Assembly: GCF_009936375.1 (NCBI RefSeq)
Contig: NZ_AP022335.1
Location: 114,245 to 178,244 of the forward strand
Reading direction: 5' to 3'
DNA: 64,000 bases
DNA from: Methylosinus sp. C49
Lineage (GTDB): Bacteria > Pseudomonadota > Alphaproteobacteria > Rhizobiales > Beijerinckiaceae
Part shown: positions 18,156 to 27,906 of the stretch, piece after piece
Layout of the letters: the number at the start of each line of letters is the position of its first letter
Position numbering within the stretch: position 1 is the first letter of the stretch
Notes under the pieces: generated by a model
The model's database searches: none
What the model was told of the DNA's origin: nothing
The model's input: only the letters and a program-made list of their open reading frames with translations
Made by a program: the position numbers and the translations under genes

Positions 18156-19357
18156 TGGGCGAGATCCGTTATGCTGAGAAGAGCGCTCATGATCGAAGTG
18201 ACGAGAGCGCCGACGAGAACGCTGACGACGACGATGGCCGCTGGGCCGATCGCGCCCATGAGCCGATCGAGCCCGGCGCCGAGCCGATGCTCGTAGAAAT
18301 GCGTCGCATGGGCGGCGATCGCGGGCAGATCGCCGGTCTCCTCGCCGATCCGCAGCATGCGGACGGCGAGCGGCGGAAGCAGCCGCGTTTCGGCGAGCGC
18401 GTCGGCGAAACGGCGGCCGCTGCGAACCTGCTCGTGTATCCTGTCGATCGCCGCGACCGATTGTGGCTCCACTACGACATCACGTAAAATTTTCAATGTC
18501 GTCGGCAAGGACACGCCATTGCCTAGAAGAAGGCCGAGCGCTCCGATGACACGCGTCGTGCGCCAATCCTGCATAGGGCCGGCGACGCCCGGAACGCGCC
18601 CGGCCCAGGAGATCGCCGCGGCGCGCGCGCCCGGCCGCGAGAAGACGTAGAGCAGCCCCAGCGCGAGCGCCCCGCATGCGGCGAGAAAAGAATAGAGATT
18701 GGCGTGCAGCCAGGCGGAGGCCGCGAGCACGAAGGCGACGCCTCCATTCAATCGATTGCCGAGATCGTGAAAGACGGGCTCGAACTGCGGCACGACATAG
18801 AGCAGAAAGAAAAACAGCACGAGCAGCGCCGCGCCGATGAGAAACAGAGGATAGCGAATGGCCGAGCCGACGCGCTCGGAGAGCAGCTCGCGCCGCACGC
18901 GATCCTCGACGATTGCGGCGAGCACCGCTTGCAGCTTGCCAGAGGCTTCGCCAGCGCGCGCCATGGCGATATAGGCGGGATCGATGATTTGCGGGTATCG
19001 TTCCAACGCCTCCGCGAAACTCTCGCCCGAGGAGATCATCGAACGAAGCCCTGTCGCAAAGCGTTGAATAGGCTTGCTCGCATCCTCCGCCAGCGTCTGC
19101 AGGGCCGCGTCCAGCGTGAGGCCCGCGCCGACGAGCAGCGCCAATTGCCGTAGAAAGATCGTGACGTCACGCGCCGGCGCGCGCATGCCTCCAGTGGAGG
19201 CGGCGCCGAGCGTCTTTCGAGACGCAACCTCCGCCTCTATGGGCAGATGACCGAGATATTCGATGCGTCTCAGCACTTCTTCGCGTGTCGCCGCTTCGAC
19301 CTCGCCGGCCACCATTTCTCCGGTTTGCGTCACTGCGCGATAGCGAAATTGCGGCAT
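18152..19357 (-). CDS. gspF: GspF inner-membrane platform protein
   Basis: 401 residues, standard length. It begins 'MPQFRYRAVTQTGEMVAGEV', typical of GspF/PilC, and contains two T2SSF four-helix domains (about 70-190 and 270-395) with 'FLRQLALLVGAGLTLDAAL' and 'LRIGEETGDLPAIAA'. Three membrane helices lie near 165-190, 215-240 and 370-395. It couples the ATPase GspE to pseudopilus assembly. Begins one base after gspE ends. Confidence 0.94.
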   Translation of the reverse strand: MPQFRYRAVTQTGEMVAGEVEAATREEVLRRIEYLGHLPIEAEVASRKTLGAASTGGMRAPARDVTIFLRQLALLVGAGLTLDAALQTLAEDASKPIQRFATGLRSMISSGESFAEALERYPQIIDPAYIAMARAGEASGKLQAVLAAIVEDRVRRELLSERVGSAIRYPLFLIGAALLVLFFFLLYVVPQFEPVFHDLGNRLNGGVAFVLAASAWLHANLYSFLAACGALALGLLYVFSRPGARAAAISWAGRVPGVAGPMQDWRTTRVIGALGLLLGNGVSLPTTLKILRDVVVEPQSVAAIDRIHEQVRSGRRFADALAETRLLPPLAVRMLRIGEETGDLPAIAAHATHFYEHRLGAGLDRLMGAIGPAAIVVVSVLVGALVTSIMSALLSITDLAQ

Positions 19358-19358
19358 T

Positions 19359-21029
19359 CTAGAGACTCATGGTGACGCGGAAAATCTCGTCGATCGTCGT
19401 CTGGCCGGCGCGGCATTTGGCGACGCCGTCCTGCGTCATAGACGTCATCCCCTCGCCTTTCGCGACATTCTCCAATTCATGACCATCGACTTTCGGCCCG
19501 ATGGCGGCCCGCAGCGCGGCCGAAGCCTCGATGACCTCGAAGACGCCCTTGCGGCCGCGAAAGCCGGTGAAATTGCACCACTCGCATCCTTTCGGACGAT
19601 GCAGAATCTCGCCGGCGCGGAAGCCGAGCGCCGAATAGCGCGCGTCGGCTTCCAGGACGGCCTCGGTGAGCTCATGCGGCTCCTTGCAATCTGGACAGAG
19701 GATGCGCACGAGGCGCTGGCCGACGACGGCGCGCACGCAAGAGGCCAGCAGAAAGCTCTCGACTCCCATATCGATGAGGCGCGTGATCGCGCCCGCCGCC
19801 GTATTCGTGTGCAAGGTCGTCAGCACCAAATGGCCGGTGAGCGCCGCGTGAACGCCGATATGGGCCGTTTCGCCGTCGCGCATCTCGCCGACCATGATCA
19901 CATCCGGGTCCTGGCGCAGAAAGGAGCGCAATGCGGCCGCAAAGGTCAGGCCTATTCCCGGATGGATCTGCATCTGATTGACGCCCGGGATTTGGTATTC
20001 GACCGGGTCCTCGACAGTGAGAATTTTGCGAGTCGGCTCGTTGATCTCGGAAAGCGATGCGGCGAGCGTCGTCGTCTTGCCGGAGCCGGTCGGCCCGGTG
20101 ACGATTATCATGCCGAAAGGCGCCTGCAATGTTCGACGCAATATGGCGCCGTCGCGCTGCGACAGGCCGAGCTCGCTCAGCGCGACGACGCCGGCGCCTT
20201 TGCGCAGGAGACGGATGACCGCGCCCTCGCCATAGAGATTGGGCGAGGTCGCGACGCGTAGATCGATCTCCGCGCCGCCGACAACGATACGCGCGCGACC
20301 GTCCTGTGGCAGGCGCCGCTCGGTGATGTTCAGGCCCGCCATGATTTTGAGGCGCGACAGCAGGCCCTTGGCCATGCTCGTCGGCGGCGCCGGCGCGGGC
20401 TTCAACAGCCCATCGACGCGCATGCGGACCTGCAAAGCTCCGGCGAATGGCTCGATATGCAGATCTGTAGCGCGCTGCTCGACCGCGAGGCGCAGCAGAT
20501 CGTCGAGCGCGCGCACCACGGGCGCGCCGCGTGCGAGGTCGCGAAGATCGTCGAGATCGTCGGACGCGGCTTCGGCGCTCGCTGTCTCCTCGGGCTTCGT
20601 CGTCGTCTGCTCCTGCACGGAGCCGAGCGCAGCCTCGATCTCCTCCGCCGTCGCGACGGCGATGCGCGCGCCCCGCCCGAGCGCGGTCTCCACAGCCGAG
20701 CGCATCTCGTCCTCGAGAGGCGTGGCGATGGCGAGAACCAACTCGTCGTCGCGCATGAAGGGAAAGAGGCGCCCTTCCTTGAGAAAGCGCGTCGACAAAT
20801 GCCCGCCGCCGAAGGTCGCGCCAGTGAGCCCGCCGCGCGTGACGCGCTCGCAAGAGTAGAACTTCGCGAGCTCGTCGGCGAAGGCCGACGCCGATAGCTT
20901 CGTCGCGCTCGCCCAATCGAATTCGGCGGAGGCCTCGCTCCCATTGGCGCGCCGGACGGGCTCCAACGCGTCAGCCTCGCGAAGCCCGCTCTCATGGGCG
21001 AGATAATTCAAGAACGCTTCGCGGGACAT
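19359..21029 (-). CDS. gspE: GspE assembly ATPase of the type II secretion system
   Basis: About 556 residues from the ATG at 21029 (a TTG start at 21068 is possible). The N-terminal domain binds GspL. The ATPase core has Walker A 'GPTGSGKTTTL' with K318, an Asp box ('EDPVEYQIPGVNQMQI'), Walker B 'DPDVIMVGEMRDGETA' and a His box ('GHLVLTTLHTNTA'). The zinc-type tetracysteine is present as 'CPDCKEP' and 'CEWCNFTG'. It powers pseudopilus assembly from the cytoplasmic side. It is first of a leftward operon divergent from gspD; 163 bp of A+T-rich DNA separate the two start codons. Confidence 0.95.
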   Translation of the reverse strand: MSREAFLNYLAHESGLREADALEPVRRANGSEASAEFDWASATKLSASAFADELAKFYSCERVTRGGLTGATFGGGHLSTRFLKEGRLFPFMRDDELVLAIATPLEDEMRSAVETALGRGARIAVATAEEIEAALGSVQEQTTTKPEETASAEAASDDLDDLRDLARGAPVVRALDDLLRLAVEQRATDLHIEPFAGALQVRMRVDGLLKPAPAPPTSMAKGLLSRLKIMAGLNITERRLPQDGRARIVVGGAEIDLRVATSPNLYGEGAVIRLLRKGAGVVALSELGLSQRDGAILRRTLQAPFGMIIVTGPTGSGKTTTLAASLSEINEPTRKILTVEDPVEYQIPGVNQMQIHPGIGLTFAAALRSFLRQDPDVIMVGEMRDGETAHIGVHAALTGHLVLTTLHTNTAAGAITRLIDMGVESFLLASCVRAVVGQRLVRILCPDCKEPHELTEAVLEADARYSALGFRAGEILHRPKGCEWCNFTGFRGRKGVFEVIEASAALRAAIGPKVDGHELENVAKGEGMTSMTQDGVAKCRAGQTTIDEIFRVTMSL

Positions 21030-21192
21030 CGAATTCACGTCGCCAGCCAATGCAAGATTCTTGCGCAACCGTCATATGGTATTTATACATAGCGAAGCCG
21101 TTGCGCAAGCGAATTAGCGGCGCGAATCTTGCTCGATAAGGCTTGTCGAGTCCTACGCAATATATGAATGCTCTATAGGTAGTGGTGTCGGA

Positions 21193-23529
21193 GTGCATAG
21201 AGTGACGCGAGTTTTTCGGTTTCGGACGGCGCATCCCGGGACGCTTCTGTTCCTGATCGCGGTCTTGTTGCAGGCCTGCTCTTCCTCCGAGCAATTGATG
21301 GGGATCGGTCCCGGCGACAGCGTCGATGTCGCCCGCATGAAGGACTTCTCCGCCTATTTTCCGACGACGAGCTCTGGCGGCTCGCGGCTCGACAAGAGCG
21401 CCGCCAGACCCGCTCTCTATCCTGGCGCGGCGGACGCTTCGCCAAAGCGCTCATCGGGCGAGGCGCCGACGGATCCCGGCGTGACGTCGCGCGGCGATGA
21501 AATAGAAATGAATTTCGAGCAGGCGGAAATTCAGGCGGTCGCCAAAGCGCTGCTCGGCGACGCGCTCGGCCTCGACTTCACCATCGATTCGCGCGTCCAT
21601 GGCGCGATCACCATTGTTTCGGCGGGCCCCATCCCGAAAAAAGACGTTCTGTCCACATTCGAAAATGCAATCCGCATGTCCAACGCCGCGCTTCTCCGCG
21701 AGGGCCGGATCATTCGCATCGTTCCGCTTTCGGAAGCGAATGGAGCAGGGACGACCGCGATCGGTTCCGTGCAGCCGGGCTATGGCGTCACAATCATCCC
21801 GCTGCACAACACCTCGGCCGTCACGCTCGCCAAAACGGCGGAGAATTTTCTCGCGCGCGCCGGCGCCATCCGCGCCGACGCCGCGCGCAATCTTCTTCTC
21901 GTTCATGGAACTTCGAGTGAACGCCAAGCCGTCGTCGACATGGCCTCCGGTTTCGACGTCGAATGGCTGCGCAATCGTTCGGTCGGCATATATCCGCTGA
22001 AATCCACCTCTCCCGACAATATCATCCGTGAGCTCGAGCGAATATTCGACACGGGCGAAACCGGCCAGGGCGCCGGAACGATCGCCTTTCAGCCCATGCC
22101 CCGGATGAACGCCGTTCTCATCGTGACCCGCAATCGCCAGCTTCTCGAACGCGCGACCCTATGGCTGCGGAGGCTCGATCGATCGGATGTGAGCGGATCG
22201 ACGGTGCGCGTCTATCAGCTCGTCAATGGCAATGCGACGCGCATCGCAAAGATCTTGAACGAGATATTCGTCGGCAAGGGCGCGGGCCAGGCGACGGATT
22301 CCGCTGCGAGCCAGCTCGCGCCTGGAACCAACGCCGCCCAAACCAAGCTCGATCAGCTTTCGACCGGCAGCAGCTTCTCGGGAAACGGAAGCGCTTCGGC
22401 GACTGGCTCACAGAATGGCGCGAACGGACAACAGTCCGCCGCCGGCTCCGGCGGAGGCAATCCGATCTCGGCGGCCTTCGGCAATTTCGCCGAGCAGAAG
22501 AATGCCGAAAATGAAGAGAAAAGCAATGGCGTCGGCGTCTCCGGCTCGCTGCCGAAGGGCGTATTCCAAAACATGCGCATCACGGCCGACAACGCCAACA
22601 ATTCCATTGTCGTCTACTCGAGCCAAGACGACTATCTCGTCGTCGAGCGGTCGTTGCGCGCGCTCGACAAGCCGCAGATGCAGGTTTCGATCGAGGCGAC
22701 GGTCGCGGAAGTGACGCTGAACGACGATCTGCAATATGGCGTGCAATATTATCTCGGAAACTCTTCGAGAGCCAATGGTTCATTGACGAACGCGACGACC
22801 GCCGCCGCGACCTCCTCGTCCTCCACCACCTCCTCCACGACGGATGTCGTATCGAACCTCGTCCTTCAACGCGTGCTGCCGGGCTTCAATTTGCTGCTGG
22901 GACCAGAGACGCAGCCTCATGTGGTGCTGAACGCCTTGACGACGCTGACCAGCGTCAAAGTGCTGTCCTCGCCCTCGCTCGTCGTATCGGACAATCAGCC
23001 GGCGCTTCTGCAAGTGGGCCAGCAAGTCCCGATTTCGACCGGATCGGCGACGGTGCTGTCGACTTCCAACACCATCGTCAACTCGATTCAAATGCGTGAC
23101 ACCGGCGTCATTCTGAAAGTGTGGCCACATGTGCACGCCAATGGCGTTGTCCAGCTCGAGGTCGAGCAAGAAATCTCCAATCCAGTGAGCTCGAGTCTAA
23201 CTCCGACGATCTCACAGCGGCGCGTGCATTCGACGGTCTCGGTCCGAAGCGGGCAGACAGTTCTGCTCGGCGGCCTGATCAGCGAACAGGAGAATAACGT
23301 CAAGGACGGCATTCCTGGCCTTCGGCATCTCACCTATCTCGGCGATCTGTTCGGCAGCACGACCCGGAACAAGGATCGTTCCGAAATCATCATTTTCATC
23401 AAGCCCCGCATCATTCGTGACTCACTGGACGCTCAAGGCGTCGCCGAGGAGTTCCGTTCGCGCCTCGATATGATGCGGAGCGCGCCTTTGGTGGTGACTG
23501 GCAATGATGCGACGAGAATTCGCAAGTGA
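21193..23529 (+). CDS. gspD: GspD secretin of the type II secretion system
   Basis: 778 residues forming the outer-membrane pore. GTG start. The N-terminus is a lipoprotein-type signal ending 'LLQAC', so Cys is probably lipidated and the secretin may not need a separate pilotin. It has an N0 domain (about 95-170), three N1-N3 repeats (one split by a Gly/Ser/Asn-rich linker at about 380-420) and a C-terminal secretin domain with 'VPISTGSATVLSTSN', 'IQMRDTGVILKVWPHV' and 'GQTVLLGGLISEQ'. It is the only gsp gene on this strand. Confidence 0.95.
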   Translation: MHRVTRVFRFRTAHPGTLLFLIAVLLQACSSSEQLMGIGPGDSVDVARMKDFSAYFPTTSSGGSRLDKSAARPALYPGAADASPKRSSGEAPTDPGVTSRGDEIEMNFEQAEIQAVAKALLGDALGLDFTIDSRVHGAITIVSAGPIPKKDVLSTFENAIRMSNAALLREGRIIRIVPLSEANGAGTTAIGSVQPGYGVTIIPLHNTSAVTLAKTAENFLARAGAIRADAARNLLLVHGTSSERQAVVDMASGFDVEWLRNRSVGIYPLKSTSPDNIIRELERIFDTGETGQGAGTIAFQPMPRMNAVLIVTRNRQLLERATLWLRRLDRSDVSGSTVRVYQLVNGNATRIAKILNEIFVGKGAGQATDSAASQLAPGTNAAQTKLDQLSTGSSFSGNGSASATGSQNGANGQQSAAGSGGGNPISAAFGNFAEQKNAENEEKSNGVGVSGSLPKGVFQNMRITADNANNSIVVYSSQDDYLVVERSLRALDKPQMQVSIEATVAEVTLNDDLQYGVQYYLGNSSRANGSLTNATTAAATSSSSTTSSTTDVVSNLVLQRVLPGFNLLLGPETQPHVVLNALTTLTSVKVLSSPSLVVSDNQPALLQVGQQVPISTGSATVLSTSNTIVNSIQMRDTGVILKVWPHVHANGVVQLEVEQEISNPVSSSLTPTISQRRVHSTVSVRSGQTVLLGGLISEQENNVKDGIPGLRHLTYLGDLFGSTTRNKDRSEIIIFIKPRIIRDSLDAQGVAEEFRSRLDMMRSAPLVVTGNDATRIRK

Positions 23530-23812
23530 GTCAGCCCGAAGGGCTCTGGCGCAAATGGCGGGAGACGGACGGGCATGCTGGCTCGATACGAGGAACGAAT
23601 TTCCGTGGTGAAGCACGATGTTGAGCTCGACGATCTTCTCAAAGGCCGGCATGGCGATCGCGAGATCATCGCTCTGTGTGCGTCGGTATCTGCGCTACAT
23701 ACTCAGTTTTCGCGGCCTTCACGGACGCTTTGCGGGCCGCCTCAAAAACGTCGCTATCAGAAAATGACTCGCCTATTTTGGCGCCTATGCGAGGACCGGC
23801 GCTCGTACCGCC

Positions 23813-25252
23813 TTATCTCGCCCGCAGCAGATTGAGGCGCTGTCTGCTCAGCGCGCCCAGGGCGAGCGACCTAGCTCCGGCTATGTCGAGCCACAGAGCG
23901 GCAATGCCATAGGCGAGGGCCCCGCTCGCTGCCAGCACAGTGAAAGACACGCCGCTTCGACCGGGTAGCAATGTCTCGACCGCGAGCACCGCTAACGTCA
24001 TGATTGCGCTGGCGGAGATGACCCGTAGCAGCGGGCCTAAGAGCAACGGCATCGGATGGGCATGGCGTGTCATCGCGAAGGCGACGAGTAATCCGACGCC
24101 CTCCGCCAGCACGAGAGAAATCGCCGCGCCGGGCAGTCCGAAGGCCGCGGTCAGCGGCCAAAGGGAGCAGATGTTGACAGCGAGCGTCGCCGCCCCGTGA
24201 GCGATCGTCAGCTCCGGACGCTTGGCGAGGTGAAAGCTGATGTGGACATATGAATTCGAGATCGACGAGAACAGCCAGGCGAAGGCCAGGATCGGCATGA
24301 TCGTCGCTGCAGTCTCGCGAAAGGCCGGCCCGAGCAGAAACGAAGCGAGATGAGGGCTTGTCAACGCCGCGCCTATCGACACGGGCAGCAAGATAGCGAG
24401 CAGAAGTTCCCCGGATTCCTCGAGGTGAAGACGCGCGGCGTCCTCGTCTCCCTCGGAGAGCGCGCGCACCGCGAGAGGGATGGCCGCCGCCGCGACGGCG
24501 CTGGAGGGGATGAGGATGATCTGGCGGATGAGATCCGCCGAGGCGCCATAGAGGCCCGCGGCGCTATCGCCTAGCGACCATGCCACGAACAGCCGATCGA
24601 GCGAGCTGTGGAAGGTGAAGACGAAGCCGGAAATCGTGATCGGAGCTCCGAGACGAAGGAAGGTCTTCAGCTTCGAGCGATCGATCGGCGCGATCGGCCG
24701 CGTCCAGATCGCTGGCGTCGAATAGGCGATCGCCACGAAATAGGCCGCGGCGGCCATTGCCAGCTGACCAACGCCGCCGCCGCCGAGCCCGGTCACGACG
24801 AGGCAGAGCCCGAAGGCTGCGACCGAACGCAATATCGAGGAGAGGACATAGGCTCTCGTCTGCAACCGCGACTTCAATAATTCCTGGCCGAGCTCGAACA
24901 GGCTGAGGCCCAGCGAAAACACCAGCGCGCAGGCCGCGCGCGCCGGGGACAGCCCGGAAAAATAGGCGACGCCGGCGACCGCCACGGGCGCCACGGCCGC
25001 CGAAAGACCATACGCGGCCAACGAGGTCGCGCGGACGTCGACGCCATCCCCCTCGGACTGAAAGCGCATGGCCGAATAGCGCACCCAGGTGAACAGCACC
25101 GCGGAAACGAAGCCGCCGACGCTGACGCCGACCACATAGACGCCATATTCGGCGGGATCGAGCAAGCGCGTGAAGGCGACGGCGCTCAGAAAGCCGAATA
25201 TTCCCGAGACGGCGCTCGCAGTCAGATAGTGCGACGTATGGCGAAACAGCAT
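23813..25252 (-). CDS. Polysaccharide flippase of the Wzx/MurJ-like (MOP) superfamily
   Basis: 479 residues with about 12-14 hydrophobic helices spread over the whole length and few charged segments, typical of lipid-linked oligosaccharide flippases. It starts 'MLFRHTSHYLTASAVSGIFG', a usual opening of this family. It would move undecaprenyl-linked repeat units across the inner membrane. It neighbours glycosyltransferases and a glycoside hydrolase. A 260-bp gap separates it from the next gene upstream, so it may have its own promoter. Confidence 0.85.
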   Translation of the reverse strand: MLFRHTSHYLTASAVSGIFGFLSAVAFTRLLDPAEYGVYVVGVSVGGFVSAVLFTWVRYSAMRFQSEGDGVDVRATSLAAYGLSAAVAPVAVAGVAYFSGLSPARAACALVFSLGLSLFELGQELLKSRLQTRAYVLSSILRSVAAFGLCLVVTGLGGGGVGQLAMAAAAYFVAIAYSTPAIWTRPIAPIDRSKLKTFLRLGAPITISGFVFTFHSSLDRLFVAWSLGDSAAGLYGASADLIRQIILIPSSAVAAAAIPLAVRALSEGDEDAARLHLEESGELLLAILLPVSIGAALTSPHLASFLLGPAFRETAATIMPILAFAWLFSSISNSYVHISFHLAKRPELTIAHGAATLAVNICSLWPLTAAFGLPGAAISLVLAEGVGLLVAFAMTRHAHPMPLLLGPLLRVISASAIMTLAVLAVETLLPGRSGVSFTVLAASGALAYGIAALWLDIAGARSLALGALSRQRLNLLRAR

Positions 25253-25512
25253 TTTCGGCTCGATCTCTCCAGATTATGTGCTTTTCCAGCGCCTTGTCGC
25301 GTGAACCGGGCTCCTGCCGGACGAGCCGCGCGCGTGAGCGCCGACAAATCCTAGCCGCGGACATCTCGTATTCGGTAACGCGAGCCGCGCAACTCGCGTG
25401 CCAAAACCAGAATCGAGGAGAAAACACGCGCTATCAGCGGCGATCGGCCGAAAGCGGATCGGTTACGGCCGATCGCCTGTGCCGATATGACACGGCCGAC
25501 TCCTCCGCGGCC

Positions 25513-26541
25513 TCAGGGGCGAACCAGATCGCGGATCGCGCGATAGAGACGCCGCGCTCTCGTTTTCTCCCGGAGCGCGTCGCTCCAATCGATCATGCTC
25601 GAATTGACGTCGTAATCCCCCCTCTGCGCATCCGGAATATCGCCGGCGACGATGCGGGCGATGAGGTTCGGCAGCTCTCGATAGAAGGCTTCCGAACGAT
25701 AGGGGGGATGCAGCGAATACATGCCCTTTCCCGATCCGAGAAAGTCGATGCGGCGCAGTCCGTGGCGCCTCATGGCCGCGGTAAAGAGCTCCTCTGCCGG
25801 CAGTGACAGCGGCGATTGGCGGTAGATCCGCGCTCGAAGCCGACGCTTCGCGCTCGGCCGCACGATCTCGAGCGCGCCGACGCGCGCATCGAAGCGTCGC
25901 TGGTCGAGAACGAAAATGCGCGTGCTCACGCTATGGAAACCATAGGCAGGGTAATCGGCGGCAAGGCGCGTCGGCCTCGGCAGCGCGTCGCTTCCGGGAA
26001 AATAGCGATGCAGATCGGCGAGCGAGCCGTCGACCGTCGGCGGTCCGGGCAATGGACTGGCGAATAGCGCATCGGGCGTCCGCTCGAGCCAGCCGATGGC
26101 TTCGTCGAGCCAGGCCTGGCTTCCCCCACCAAACAGCATGTCGCTGTCCATATGCAGGATATAATCGGCATCCGCGCGGAGCAGGCCGTAGAAATAGGCG
26201 TGTAGCGGCCCGCCATCATAAGCTTTTTCCGGGACGTCCGCGTTGGAATCAAAATAGCGCCGCCGTACGGCCTCGCGCGCCTCGGGAGAATAGTCGACCT
26301 CCACGATCTCGAGATTGGAAAAACGCGCCGCGAATGTCTCGATATGATCGAAAAGCTGTCTACGATACTCGTCATAGCTCGCGCCGCGGTAACGGCCAGT
26401 GAGACTGCGCTTCGTGTCGATGGTCAGTGTGACACGCTCGACCTGACGGCCCCAGACCTCGAGCTCGTGTCCGAGCGTGTGCGCCACATGGCGAGCATCG
26501 AGCGGATGCATATTGATTTGCAGAGCTGATCGAGCGGTCAT
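25513..26541 (-). CDS. Glycosyltransferase (GT-A fold, DxD) of a polysaccharide cluster
   Basis: 342 residues. 'YILHMDSDMLFGGG' supplies the DxD metal/nucleotide-sugar motif near residue 130, and 'HAYFYGLLRADAD' precedes it as in GT-A enzymes. No membrane helix is visible, so it is likely cytoplasmic. The acceptor and sugar are unknown. It lies just downstream of the GH10 gene (50 bp) in the same direction and may be co-transcribed with it. Confidence 0.7.
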   Translation of the reverse strand: MTARSALQINMHPLDARHVAHTLGHELEVWGRQVERVTLTIDTKRSLTGRYRGASYDEYRRQLFDHIETFAARFSNLEIVEVDYSPEAREAVRRRYFDSNADVPEKAYDGGPLHAYFYGLLRADADYILHMDSDMLFGGGSQAWLDEAIGWLERTPDALFASPLPGPPTVDGSLADLHRYFPGSDALPRPTRLAADYPAYGFHSVSTRIFVLDQRRFDARVGALEIVRPSAKRRLRARIYRQSPLSLPAEELFTAAMRRHGLRRIDFLGSGKGMYSLHPPYRSEAFYRELPNLIARIVAGDIPDAQRGDYDVNSSMIDWSDALREKTRARRLYRAIRDLVRP

Positions 26542-26591
26542 GACAGGCCTTTTCGAGAATGATCTACGTCAGATCGGATCGGCGCGCGCGG

Positions 26592-27671
26592 TTACGCCGT
26601 CCTGCCGGTGAAGCGGTCGATCGTCTGCATGAACGGTTTGCGTCCGAAGTCGCGATCGAGCGGAAGCGGCCGGTTGGGCAGACCGTCGCGGCGCGGGAAC
26701 ATATAAGGAATCCAGCTGTAGCGATCCGAAATGCCCCAGGTGAGCACGGCGTCGAGCGGGCCGGCCGCGGTCACCGTAGCGAGAAGATCGCCGACTTGGC
26801 GGGCGACGATCTGGTCTCGCTCGAGGGGAGACGGCGGCAGCTCGTTGTCGAGGACGTCGAGCTCCGTGATCAGCACCTTTACTCCCGCCGCATGGAGCTC
26901 GCCGACGAAGCGCCCGAGACCGTCGCGATCGATCGCCTTCGCCCCGCGTAAATGACATTGCAGGCCCACCGCATGGAGCGGCGCGCCGGCGTCCAAGAGG
27001 CGGAAGACGAGATTGCGGAACGCCGCCCGCTTCGCCGGAAAATGCTCGTCGCCGAATTCGACGTCATATTCGTTGAGCGCCAGCTGCGCCTGAGGATCGG
27101 CGGCGGCCGCCGTCCGAAACGCGAGCGCGAAGTGACGATCGCCGAGCAGCTCGAACCAGAGCGATGGGCGACGATCCGTCGGACGGCGCGCGACGTCTGG
27201 AATCGCTTCGTTGACCACGTCCCACGAACGGATGCGCCCGCGGTAACGGGAGACGACCGTTTCGATATGGTCGACGAGCGCGCGCTCCGCTTTCGCCGGC
27301 GTGTCGATCGCCTTCGTCCACTCCGGCATCGAAGCATACCAGACGAGCGTATGGCCGCGCATGGAGAGCCCGTTGCGCTGCGCGAACGACATCAGCGAAT
27401 CGGCGCGCTCGAAAGCGAAGGTCGAGGCGTTCGGCCGCAACCTGCTCCATTTCAACTCGTCGACGGGCACGATCAAACTGCACAGCTCGGCGATCGCCGC
27501 CCCGAGGCGCGGATCGGAATCGAGATCGGCCAGTCCGAGCGCCGCGCCATAGGGCACTCGCCGCTGCGCTTTCCTCGACGAGGACGTCGCCGCATTCGCA
27601 GCTGCGGGCGTCGCCGCGAATGCCGCGGCTCCGAGGCAGGAGGTCAGGACGTTGCGTCTGTTCCACTTCAT
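26592..27671 (-). CDS. Tat-exported glycoside hydrolase family 10 (endo-1,4-beta-xylanase-like)
   Basis: 359 residues. 'MKWNRRNVLTSCLGAAAFAA' is a twin-arginine signal cleaved near ANAAT. The GH10 barrel has 'GHTLVWYASMPEW', acid/base E155 in 'WDVVNEAIP', nucleophile E270 in 'VLITELDVLD' and 'LTWGISDRYSWIP'. Family members cut beta-1,4-xylan or related chains. In an exopolysaccharide cluster it more likely trims or releases the cell's own polymer. I start at the ATG before the Tat motif; 43 extra in-frame residues upstream look random. A folded Tat substrate is a reasonable client for the nearby T2SS. Confidence 0.9.
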   Translation of the reverse strand: MKWNRRNVLTSCLGAAAFAATPAAANAATSSSRKAQRRVPYGAALGLADLDSDPRLGAAIAELCSLIVPVDELKWSRLRPNASTFAFERADSLMSFAQRNGLSMRGHTLVWYASMPEWTKAIDTPAKAERALVDHIETVVSRYRGRIRSWDVVNEAIPDVARRPTDRRPSLWFELLGDRHFALAFRTAAAADPQAQLALNEYDVEFGDEHFPAKRAAFRNLVFRLLDAGAPLHAVGLQCHLRGAKAIDRDGLGRFVGELHAAGVKVLITELDVLDNELPPSPLERDQIVARQVGDLLATVTAAGPLDAVLTWGISDRYSWIPYMFPRRDGLPNRPLPLDRDFGRKPFMQTIDRFTGRTA

Positions 27672-27906
27672 GAAGAAGCAATCTCTCTTTGAGAAGAACG
27701 TGGCTTCGGATGGCCATCGCAGCAAAATTCGATCCAGCAGCGGCCGACCTGAGGAAAACCGCGCCAAAGCGGACTTGGTCCGACTCGAACGCCAGAACAC
27801 GCAGAAATTGGTCTAGTGGTTGCTGCTTCCGACCGGCATCCGCCCGAAACGGTTCTTTTTGATACAGGTTCGGGTTCAGCTGGAACGAGTTTGGAAGGTG
27901 ATGTGA

